This document shows positions 56,740 through 64,000 of a DNA stretch of 64,000 nt, piece after piece (the first letter of the stretch is position 1; each line of letters starts with the position of its first letter). The position numbers and the translations under genes were made by a program. Origin of the DNA: an uncultured Clostridia bacterium. Lineage in GTDB: Bacteria > Bacillota > Clostridia > Christensenellales > Aristaeellaceae. Location of the stretch: the NCBI GenBank assembly GCA_937894675.1, contig CALCQO010000002.1, positions 124,001 to 188,000 of the forward strand. Direction: 5' to 3'. A model generated the notes under the pieces. The model made no database searches, had not been told where the DNA came from, and worked only from the letters and a program-made list of their open reading frames with translations.

Positions 56740-57986
56740 AAAAGAAGCAAACCCTCCGGCTGAACCTGGTCAGCCTGGCCATGATCGCCACCCTGCTGAT
56801 GGCGGCCTCCCTGCTGCTGCCCTGGCTGAACACCCTGCAAATGGAAGGGCAGAAAAGTTATTCCGCTGTGCAGCTGCTCAGCGCTTCCTTTCTGAAGCTG
56901 CTTCCCCTGGTAATCGCTGCCGCCGCTTCCGCGGCTGTAGCCATCCTGGCCGTCCTGCGCCCCCGCAAAGGGCTGCTGATTGTGCTGGCCGCCGCGCTGG
57001 CCGCCAGTGTGCTCGCCGGGGTGTATGCCCTGCTGACCGCCAAAGAAACCGCCGACGCCACCGGCCTGCTGGCGCAGCCCTTTATGGTGCGGGATTTGAG
57101 CCTGGGGATCTGGGTGTTCCTGGGGCTGGCCATTGTCGCCCTGTTCCTGACCCTGTCCGCCATGCGTGAGCCTACGGAATACATCATCCTGACAGTGATG
57201 GCCTCCGTCTGGCTGCTGCCCATCATCTGGCTGGTGCTGACCGCCTTCCGCCAGGAGCCGGGCGCCTACACCACCTACCTGCTGCCCAAGAACTACACGG
57301 CGGACAACTTTACCCGCCTGTTTACCGAAACCAGCCAGTTCAACTTCCCCCGCTGGTACATGAACACCCTGGTGGTCGCCATCTTTACCTGCGCACTGAC
57401 CACCATCATGGTGCTGATGATTTCCTACACCTTCAGCCGCCTGCGCTTTCCCGCCCGCAAAGCCCTGATGAACATCGGCCTGATTCTGGGCATGTTCCCC
57501 GGCTTTATGAGCATGATTGCCGTGTACCACATCCTCAAAGCCATCGGGCTGGCCAAATCCCTGATTTCCCTGGTGCTGGTGTACTCGGGCGGCGGGGCCA
57601 TGGGCTATTTTGTGGCCAAGGGATTCTTCGATACCATCCCGCGCTCTCTGGATGAGGCCGCCACCATCGACGGCGCCAGCAGGAACACGGTGTTCTGGAA
57701 GATTATCCTGCCCTCCTCCCAGCCCATCATTGTCTACACCGCCATCACCGCCTTCATCGCCCCCTGGGTGGACTTTATCTTCGTGTCCGTCATCATGAAG
57801 GACGATTACCAGAACTATACGGTGGCCCTAGGGCTGTACCGGATGCTGGAGAGAGAGCATATCTACGAGTACTTCACCCGCTTCTGCGCGGGGGCCGTGC
57901 TGGTGGCCATCCCCATCACCCTGCTGTTTATCAAGATTCAGAAATTCTATGTGGAGGGCGTCACCGGCGGCGCCGTAAAGGGATAA
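56736..57986 (+). CDS. maltodextrin ABC transporter permease (MalG-like) with extended N-terminus
   Basis: A protein of 416 residues; a typical MalG has about 280-300. The C-terminal 275 residues are the standard permease with six membrane segments and the EAA loop DEAATIDGASRNTVFWKIILP. The first 145 residues add four hydrophobic stretches (about 10-30, 45-70, 75-98, 120-142) not found in MalG. The start is GTG 56736, overlapping the previous stop (GTGA), with GGAGGAGGAG upstream. The stop overlaps the GH13 gene start (TAATG). Confidence 0.9.
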   Translation: MKKKQTLRLNLVSLAMIATLLMAASLLLPWLNTLQMEGQKSYSAVQLLSASFLKLLPLVIAAAASAAVAILAVLRPRKGLLIVLAAALAASVLAGVYALLTAKETADATGLLAQPFMVRDLSLGIWVFLGLAIVALFLTLSAMREPTEYIILTVMASVWLLPIIWLVLTAFRQEPGAYTTYLLPKNYTADNFTRLFTETSQFNFPRWYMNTLVVAIFTCALTTIMVLMISYTFSRLRFPARKALMNIGLILGMFPGFMSMIAVYHILKAIGLAKSLISLVLVYSGGGAMGYFVAKGFFDTIPRSLDEAATIDGASRNTVFWKIILPSSQPIIVYTAITAFIAPWVDFIFVSVIMKDDYQNYTVALGLYRMLEREHIYEYFTRFCAGAVLVAIPITLLFIKIQKFYVEGVTGGAVKG

Positions 57987-59503
57987 TGAAAAAGCTGCTG
58001 GCGCTATTGACGGCGCTGCTCCTTGTGCCTATCGCCGCCCCCGCGCTGGACGGGCCGGTGTATGAAATCTTTGTCGCTTCCTTTCAGGACAGCGACGGGG
58101 ACAGCCGGGGCGACCTTTCCGGCATTCTTGAGAAACTGGACTACATCCAGGCCCTGCATCCCAAAGGGATCTGGCTGATGCCCATCCACCCCTCCCCTTC
58201 CTACCACAAGTACGACGTGGTGGATTACTACGGCGTCGACCCAAGCTACGGCACCCTGGAAGATGTGGAGAACCTGGCCGCCGCATTGAACCAGCGGGGA
58301 ATTGCCCTGATTCTGGATCTGGTCATCAACCATACATCCAGCGAGCATCCCTGGTTTCTGTCGGCGCGCCGGAGCCTGCCCATCGAGCCCTGCGGGCAGG
58401 ACGTCTGCCCCCACCCCAACCTGTGCCGCGCCCACAACCCCTATGTGGGGTACTACCTGTTTACCCAGGGCAGCGGCAAGCACCCGGTGCCGGGAGCGGA
58501 GGGCTGGTATTATTACAGCAACTTCGGCTACCATATGCCGGATTTGAACCTGGACAACCCCAAAGTGCTTGAGGAAATCACCGCCATCAGCCATTTCTGG
58601 CTGGACAAAGGGGTGAAGGGGTTTCGGCTGGACGCCGTCATCCACTTCCATGAGCAAAACGGCGAAAAGAACGCCGCCTTCCTAAGCTGGTTCAACCAGA
58701 TGGTGAAATCCCATACGCAGGACGCCTACATTGTGGCGGAAGCCTGGGCGGACAGGGGCACCATCGACAACCTGTACCGAAGCGGCATCGACAGCCTGTT
58801 CGATTTTCCCCTCTCCGGCGCGGACGGGGAACTGGTGAAAGCCCTGCGCGCCAAGGACGGCGCCGGGCTGGCTCGGCGAATTGCCCAGCGGAACCAGGAT
58901 CTGAAGGACAAGTTTCCCGCCGCCCAGAACGCCCCCTTCCTTGGCAACCACGACACGGGGCGCATCGCAGGCGTACTGCGCCGGGACCTGAGCAGCCTGA
59001 AACTGGCCGCCGCCCTGTACCTTTTGCAGCCCGGGGTGCCCTTTGTGTACTACGGGGAAGAGGTGGGGATGACGGGCTCGGGAAGGGACGAAAACAAACG
59101 CCTACCCATGCTGTGGCAGGGGGACGGAAAGCACCTGACGCTGCCCCCCGCCGAGGCGGACCAGCCCCAGCGGCAAACCCTGGGGGTACTGGAACAAGCT
59201 GAGGATCCCGCCTCCCTGCTGGTGTACTACCGCGCCCTGCTGGCCGCCCGCGCCCAGTGCCCTGAAATGGCCCGCGGCCGCGTGGAAACCCTGGATACCG
59301 GGCATGCCGCCGTCGCCGCCTATACGGTCAGCGATGAAAAGGGCAGCTGCGCCATCCTGCATAACCTGGGGGATGAGACAATTTCCCTTGACATCTCCTG
59401 GCCCGGGGCTCTATTATTTGCCGGTGGCAATCAACAGGGAACCCCTGTTTTGCAGGGCGAAACCCTGCTTCTACCTTCCGGAACCAGCTGTATCTTCAGA
59501 TGA
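57986..59503 (+). CDS. secreted alpha-amylase family (GH13) glycosidase
   Basis: A protein of 505 residues with a signal peptide (about 1-20). The (beta/alpha)8 barrel shows the GH13 regions in order: DLVINHTSSEHPWF (I), GFRLDAV with the nucleophile Asp (II), IVAEAW with the acid/base Glu (III) and FLGNHDTGR with the third Asp (IV). A C-terminal beta domain follows (about 420-505). It should cut alpha-1,4 glucan outside the membrane to feed the transporter. The gene is coupled to the permease and MalQ genes. Confidence 0.92.
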   Translation: MKKLLALLTALLLVPIAAPALDGPVYEIFVASFQDSDGDSRGDLSGILEKLDYIQALHPKGIWLMPIHPSPSYHKYDVVDYYGVDPSYGTLEDVENLAAALNQRGIALILDLVINHTSSEHPWFLSARRSLPIEPCGQDVCPHPNLCRAHNPYVGYYLFTQGSGKHPVPGAEGWYYYSNFGYHMPDLNLDNPKVLEEITAISHFWLDKGVKGFRLDAVIHFHEQNGEKNAAFLSWFNQMVKSHTQDAYIVAEAWADRGTIDNLYRSGIDSLFDFPLSGADGELVKALRAKDGAGLARRIAQRNQDLKDKFPAAQNAPFLGNHDTGRIAGVLRRDLSSLKLAAALYLLQPGVPFVYYGEEVGMTGSGRDENKRLPMLWQGDGKHLTLPPAEADQPQRQTLGVLEQAEDPASLLVYYRALLAARAQCPEMARGRVETLDTGHAAVAAYTVSDEKGSCAILHNLGDETISLDISWPGALLFAGGNQQGTPVLQGETLLLPSGTSCIFR

Positions 59504-59514
59504 AAGGACCGACT

Positions 59515-60990
59515 ATGCGTCAAAGCGGCATCCTCTTGCACATCACATCCCTTCCTTCCCCCGGCGGTATCGGCACCTTGGGCAAGGAAGCCTATCAGTT
59601 TGTGGACTTTCTCTGCCAGGCGGGCATGAACATCTGGCAGGTGCTGCCCATCTCCCCCACCGGGTTTGGGGATTCCCCCTATCAGAGCGTGTCCACCTTC
59701 GCGGGCAACCCCCTGCTGATTGACCTGCCCACCCTGATGGAAGAGGGGCTGATGCCCCAGATGGAACTGAGCGAAAGCGAGGACAAGGGGCAGGTGGACT
59801 ACGGCGACATCGTCCACAGCAAAACCCTGCTGCTGAAAAAAGCCTTCGCTTTCTCCCGGGACAAGGTGCAGAAGGAGCTTGCAGCCTTCCAGCGCAAACA
59901 GCCCTGGGTGAAGGACTATGCCCTGTTCAGCGCCATCAAGGAGCATTTCGACCTGATCAGCTGGATGCAGTGGCCGGATGAGGACATCCGCATGCGCAAA
60001 AAGGCCGCCCTGCAGCGCTACAGCGAGATGCTCAAGGACAAGGTGGAGTACTACATCTACCTGCAGTACCTGTTCTTCCTGCAGTGGAACAAGCTGAAAA
60101 AATACGCCAACCACAAGGGCGTGAAGCTCTTTGGCGATATGCCCATCTACACGGCGGAGGACTCCGCCGATGTGTGGAAGAACCCCAAAGTGTTCCAGCT
60201 GGACGCCCATCACCGGCCGGTAAAGGTGGCCGGGGTGCCTCCGGACTATTTTTCCAGCGACGGACAGCGCTGGGGCAACCCCCTGTACGACTGGAAGTAC
60301 CTGAAGGAAACCGGGTACAAGTGGTGGCTGAAACGCCTGGCCGCCATGGGTGAAATTTACGACATGGTGCGGGTGGATCACTTCATCGGCTTTGCCAACT
60401 ACTACGCCATCCCCGCCAAGGAGGATACCGCCCGCAACGGGGTGTGGAAGCTGGGGCCGGGCAAAGCCTTCTTCCGGGTGGTAAAGAAAGAACTGCCCCA
60501 TCTGCAGATTGTGGCGGAAGATTTAGGCGCGGTGACGGACAAGGTGGTCAGCCTGCTGAAATTCTGCGGCTACCCGGGGATGATGGTGCTGTCCTTCGCC
60601 TTTTCGGGCAACCCCGCCGACCCCCACCTGCCCCAGAACTACCACGAAAACGCGGTGGTGTATACCGGCACCCACGATAACACCACGGTGCTGGGTTGGC
60701 TGGCCGGCGCCTCGGAGCAGGAAAAACACATCGCTTTCAAGATTCTGGGCATCGCCCCCCAGGACAATTTCGCCGCCGCCATGGTGCGCGCCGCCATGCT
60801 GAGCCGCGCGGACACCTGCGTGCTGCCCATGCAGGACATCCTGGAACTGCCCGACAGCGCCCGCATGAACATTCCCAGCACCATCGGCGGCCTGAACTGG
60901 CGGTGGCGCATGCTGCCCGGCCAGGCGGACGACAAGCTGGCCGGCAGGCTGAAGGGGCTGAACATCCTGGCGGGGCGGGGAGCGGAGTGA
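59515..60990 (+). CDS. malQ: 4-alpha-glucanotransferase
   Basis: A GH77 amylomaltase of 491 residues that rearranges maltodextrins in the cytosol. RQSGILLHITSLPSPGGIGTLG opens the protein; VRVDHFIGF carries the nucleophile Asp, IVAEDLG the acid/base Glu and THDNTT the third Asp. The start at 59515 has an AAAGGA site; the ATG at 59500, which overlaps the upstream stop, would add five residues and is possible through coupling. Last gene of the operon. Confidence 0.95.
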   Translation: MRQSGILLHITSLPSPGGIGTLGKEAYQFVDFLCQAGMNIWQVLPISPTGFGDSPYQSVSTFAGNPLLIDLPTLMEEGLMPQMELSESEDKGQVDYGDIVHSKTLLLKKAFAFSRDKVQKELAAFQRKQPWVKDYALFSAIKEHFDLISWMQWPDEDIRMRKKAALQRYSEMLKDKVEYYIYLQYLFFLQWNKLKKYANHKGVKLFGDMPIYTAEDSADVWKNPKVFQLDAHHRPVKVAGVPPDYFSSDGQRWGNPLYDWKYLKETGYKWWLKRLAAMGEIYDMVRVDHFIGFANYYAIPAKEDTARNGVWKLGPGKAFFRVVKKELPHLQIVAEDLGAVTDKVVSLLKFCGYPGMMVLSFAFSGNPADPHLPQNYHENAVVYTGTHDNTTVLGWLAGASEQEKHIAFKILGIAPQDNFAAAMVRAAMLSRADTCVLPMQDILELPDSARMNIPSTIGGLNWRWRMLPGQADDKLAGRLKGLNILAGRGAE

Positions 60991-61118
60991 GGAAAGTATA
61001 AGGGAGTAAACAGCCCGCAATATAAACCATGCATTGTTTACAATCGCTGAATCGATTGAATATACTGGGAAAATAGACATCAACGCTCTGATATTCCTCC
61101 AGGAAGCGAATTCACCGC

Positions 61119-61212
61119 TTGTTGCGGGTGAAAAAACTTGATATAATACTTTCAGTTTCAGAAAGTATGGACATAGCGGCGGAACAAGCAATTGTTTCCG
61201 GCGCTATTTTTT
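61119..61212 (+). promoter_or_regulatory. promoter and leader hairpin (possible attenuator) of the MBOAT gene
   Basis: TTGTTG (61119-61124), a 17-base spacer and TATAAT (61142-61147). The leader contains ACTTTC/GAAAGT (61148-61166) and then a longer interrupted stem (61175-61187 with 61192-61205, GCAA loop) followed by six T residues at 61207-61212, that is, a terminator-like structure about 30 bases before the start codon. Nothing else is seen in 60991-61118. Confidence 0.65.
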
Positions 61213-61240
61213 GAAACAATGGATGAAAGGGGATGTTTCA

Positions 61241-62659
61241 TTGGTATTCTCATCACCGGTGTTTTTATTCATCTTCCTGCCCTTAGTGCTGTGTGTTTAC
61301 TTCAATCCTTTCTTTACAGGCAGAAAATTCCGAAATTATGTGCTGCTGCTCTTCAGCCTGGGTTTTTACGCTTGGGGAGAGCCGGTCTTTGTTTTTGTCA
61401 TGCTTGCCAGCATAGTAGTGAACTGGTTTTTCGCGCTGCAGATGGATCAGCAGACAAATCTGACGAAACGGCGGCTTCTCCTGTTTTTTCCCATCGCTTT
61501 TGATTTGGGGATGATTTTTGTATTCAAATACCTGGGCTTCGCTCTATCCGTAGTTGCCCCAGTGCTGGGCAGAAGCCATATGGTATTAGATATTGCCATG
61601 CCTATCGGCATCTCCTTTTTTACTTTTCAGATCATGTCCTATGTGTTTGATGTATACCGCAGCCAGGCTCCTGCTCAGAAGAATATACTGAACGTAGGGT
61701 TGTACATTTCCCTTTTTCCTCAGCTGATTGCAGGTCCCATTGTTCGCTACGAAACGGTGGCCCACGAAATCAGCCAGCGAACGGAAACCCCACAGGATTT
61801 CACTGAAGGCGTGACCCGGTTTGTTTTTGGGCTCGGAAAAAAAGTGCTGTTGGCAAACTATGTAGGCCTCATCGCCGACAATATTTTCAGCCTGTCTATC
61901 AGCCTGTCGGTGGCAACCGCCTGGATTGGCACCATCGCTTACGCCCTGCAGATTTATTTTGATTTTTCCGGCTATTCCGATATGGCTATCGGCCTTGGAC
62001 GGATTTTCGGCTTTCATTTTTTAGAAAACTTCAACTATCCCTATATTTCCCGCTCGGCCACAGAGTTCTGGCGCCGGTGGCACATTTCCCTGGGCAGCTG
62101 GTTCCGCGACTATGTGTATATCCCCATGGGCGGCAATCGAAAAGGCCGCGCAAGATGGGTTTTTAATCTGTTTACCGTTTGGCTGCTGACCGGCTTATGG
62201 CATGGCGCTGGGTGGAGCTTTATCGCCTGGGGACTTTTCTACTTTGTTGTTCTTCTCTTTGAAAAAATCACCCGTTTGCCCGAAAGAATTGGAGTCTTCG
62301 CTCATGGATACGCACTGCTGGTGATTTTGGTAGGCTGGGTGCTGTTCCGGGCGGAAACGCTGGGTAAAGCCATCCAACACCTCAAATATATGGTTGGATA
62401 TGGCAACACCCTGATTGATACCAACTTCTGGTATTATTTTATCAATGGCAGAAGCGTTCTGATTGCCGCTATCCTCTGCTGCCTGCCCATCACCCGATGG
62501 ATAAAAGATAAGTTGCTTACCGGGAATACACACGCTCAGAGCACATGGATAAAAGCACTGGATATAGGGCGCTCAATAGCCATGGTCGTGGTCTTTGTTC
62601 TCTCCCTGCTTGTCAGTGTTAACTCCAACTATAATCCGTTTATCTATTTCAATTTTTAG
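61241..62659 (+). CDS. MBOAT family O-acyltransferase (AlgI/DltB type)
   Basis: A polytopic membrane protein of 472 residues. It begins VFSSPVFLFIFLPLVL as AlgI-type proteins do, so TTG 61241 with an AAAGGGG site 8 bases upstream is taken as start. Conserved blocks are FPQLIAGPIVRY (about 165), FDFSGYSDMAIGLGRIFGF (about 245), NFNYPYISRSATEFWRRWHISL and GLWHGAGWSF with the catalytic His (about 320). It passes acyl groups across the membrane to a partner that modifies a surface polysaccharide. Base composition is more A+T-rich than upstream. Confidence 0.9.
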   Translation: MVFSSPVFLFIFLPLVLCVYFNPFFTGRKFRNYVLLLFSLGFYAWGEPVFVFVMLASIVVNWFFALQMDQQTNLTKRRLLLFFPIAFDLGMIFVFKYLGFALSVVAPVLGRSHMVLDIAMPIGISFFTFQIMSYVFDVYRSQAPAQKNILNVGLYISLFPQLIAGPIVRYETVAHEISQRTETPQDFTEGVTRFVFGLGKKVLLANYVGLIADNIFSLSISLSVATAWIGTIAYALQIYFDFSGYSDMAIGLGRIFGFHFLENFNYPYISRSATEFWRRWHISLGSWFRDYVYIPMGGNRKGRARWVFNLFTVWLLTGLWHGAGWSFIAWGLFYFVVLLFEKITRLPERIGVFAHGYALLVILVGWVLFRAETLGKAIQHLKYMVGYGNTLIDTNFWYYFINGRSVLIAAILCCLPITRWIKDKLLTGNTHAQSTWIKALDIGRSIAMVVVFVLSLLVSVNSNYNPFIYFNF

Positions 62660-62673
62660 GAAGGGGAATATCC

Positions 62674-64000
62674 ATGAGCCGTACTGACAAAGTCCACGCG
62701 CTGCTGACCCGTATGCTGGTTTTGCTTCTTGTGCTGTTTATGCTGCTGATTGGCTTGCGCTTTGGAACGCGGTTTCTCCTGATCAACCATTTGGGCATGG
62801 ATAATACCTTTACACGCCTTGTCATGTGGGACAATCATCAGCTGGCAAGGCCTGGCCTCCTGCAGGATAACGCACAGACAAGTCAGAATTGGTGGGAGCG
62901 ATATCCGTTCACTGTGCCGACAGGTCAAAGCACCCGATTAGCCGGCTTTCTGGCTTGGATTGACCCGCTGCAGGATTACATCAAGCGCGCCTGGGGCAAG
63001 GTAGCCAATACCGTGGAGCTCTACACCAATGAACATCTGATGTTCCGCCAGTATATCGCGGAAAGCGCAAACCAATACGATAAACTTATCGGCTGGAATC
63101 TGGCAGGTTACACCGAATACAACAATGTGGTGGAACTGGGGAATGGGTATCTGACAACTTTCAGCAACTGGTTCGACGTAAGGGAGAACGCCGAAGCTGT
63201 TGCGGATTTCAAAACTTACCTGGATGGGCGGGGAATCCCGCTGATGTTCGTACAATTACCCAATAAAATCAGCCGCTTGCAGGAAGGCTTTAACAATTTT
63301 GTAGATTATTACAATAACAATGCCAATCGCTTGGTGCAAACCATGAGGGAGAAAGGGGTGAGCGTCCTTGATTTGCGCGACAATGTGGAGGCTCAGAGAC
63401 TGAACCACCAAGCACTTTTTTTCAACACGGATCACCATTGGCTGCCGCAAACAGGGTTGTGGGCAGCTGGGGAAATCTCCAAAACCCTCAACGAGCACTT
63501 CGGCTACCAGATCAACCTGGAGCGGTTTCAGCCTGAAAACTATGAATATACGCTCTACGAGGACTATTTCCTAGGCTCCTTGGGTAAGAAAGTCACCCTG
63601 GCACGTGCCAAACCGGACGACTTTTCATTGATTCACCCCAAGTTTCCCGTTGATTTGCGCCTGCGAATCCCAGCCATCAACCTGGATGCCACCGGGAACT
63701 TCGATATCATGTACGATACTTCCGTCCTGAAAGAAAAGGACTATTACCATACGGACTCCTACGGCGCTTATCTGCATACCACCCAGGAAATGCATGCTTT
63801 GGTTCAGATTGACAACAACATGATTCCTCCCACAGGTAAAAGAATGCTGCTCATCGGCGATTCCTTCAGCTACACCATCCTCCCTTTCCTCAGCTTGGGT
63901 CTGGATGCTGTGGATTTTCTGGATCTTCGGGTATTCGACGGCAGCCTGCGCGGCTTTCTGGAGGAAGGCGACTACGACATTGTGGTCCTGTGCTATTCTT
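62674..64000 (+). CDS. DHHW family (AlgX/AlgJ-like) O-acetyltransferase partner, 3' truncated
   Basis: The frame is open from ATG 62674 to the window end (442 full codons). One membrane segment (about 13-35) anchors an extracytoplasmic SGNH-like domain: FFNTDHHWLPQTG has the DHHW motif (about residue 250), and LLIGDSFSYTILPFL carries the nucleophile Ser in GDSFS (about 395). Such proteins take the acyl group delivered by the MBOAT protein and attach it to a glycan. A GGAAGGGG site precedes the ATG. It lies 14 bases after the MBOAT gene, forming the usual pair. Confidence 0.9.
   Translation, partial: MSRTDKVHALLTRMLVLLLVLFMLLIGLRFGTRFLLINHLGMDNTFTRLVMWDNHQLARPGLLQDNAQTSQNWWERYPFTVPTGQSTRLAGFLAWIDPLQDYIKRAWGKVANTVELYTNEHLMFRQYIAESANQYDKLIGWNLAGYTEYNNVVELGNGYLTTFSNWFDVRENAEAVADFKTYLDGRGIPLMFVQLPNKISRLQEGFNNFVDYYNNNANRLVQTMREKGVSVLDLRDNVEAQRLNHQALFFNTDHHWLPQTGLWAAGEISKTLNEHFGYQINLERFQPENYEYTLYEDYFLGSLGKKVTLARAKPDDFSLIHPKFPVDLRLRIPAINLDATGNFDIMYDTSVLKEKDYYHTDSYGAYLHTTQEMHALVQIDNNMIPPTGKRMLLIGDSFSYTILPFLSLGLDAVDFLDLRVFDGSLRGFLEEGDYDIVVLCYS

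Overview
The window looks like a chromosomal segment of a G+C-rich, low-oxygen Bacillota bacterium of the Clostridia type, probably a gut or rumen anaerobe. The evidence is the order of the mutS-mutL-miaA block with a YlbF/YmcA-like gene and miaB beside it (as in Bacillus and Clostridia), rubrerythrin and rubredoxin genes behind a PerR-like box, DegV proteins, YajC, a YlbF protein, a raiA-like RNA, strong Shine-Dalgarno sequences and TTGACA/TATAAT promoters. Species cannot be named from sequence alone. No tRNA, rRNA, CRISPR array, phage or transposase gene was seen.

Layout. 1-2745: the end of a solute-binding protein gene, a structured repeat between two identical terminators, then an ECF sigma factor gene overlapping a membrane protein gene (likely anti-sigma). 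2801-6072: a MarR regulator and three DegV (fatty-acid-binding) genes, each transcription unit with a readable promoter and palindromic operator. 6228-12771: NhaC antiporter, metalloprotease, DUF2284, DnaJ-domain protein, murA, DNA glycosylase, HD hydrolase, aquaporin. 12834-27158: a long leftward block carrying two half-size chromate transporter genes, a lyase-PHP fusion, miaA, mutL, mutS, a structured intergenic region, ylbF, miaB, RNase G and two radical-SAM-associated genes. 27505-28777: two exported TSCPD-domain proteins, one with a Tat signal and one fused to an FMN-binding domain. 28835-33040: phosphoesterase, RNase PH-RdgB fusion, yajC, cvpA and a beta-propeller-like membrane protein. 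33128-41847: a DUF1292 gene, uvrC and four tandem exported proteins of unknown function. 41903-42426: a large structured RNA with a zinc-ribbon gene. 42530-44342: an oxidative-stress pair of rubredoxin/rubrerythrin proteins. 44461-51101: an AT-richer secreted 5'-nucleotidase, a lipid-kinase family gene, ychF, an ATP-grasp gene and a PT-repeat peptidoglycan-binding protein. 51279-53845: DUF4342 protein and a two-component system. 54098-60990: a maltodextrin uptake and breakdown operon (binding protein, two permeases, secreted GH13 enzyme, MalQ) with LacI-type operators. 61241-64000: an MBOAT acyltransferase and a DHHW-family partner for polysaccharide O-acetylation, cut by the window end.

How it fits together. 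Housekeeping genome maintenance and tRNA modification (mutSL, miaA, miaB, uvrC, glycosylase) form the core. Envelope and nutrient genes surround it: exogenous fatty-acid capture (DegV), starch oligosaccharide use, secreted nucleotidase and cell-surface acylation. The most notable items are a dispersed ~180-nt element whose two full copies keep their hairpins by compensatory changes, the exported TSCPD/FMN pair, the raiA-like RNA, and a ferredoxin-rubrerythrin fusion that still contains an internal ribosome binding site.
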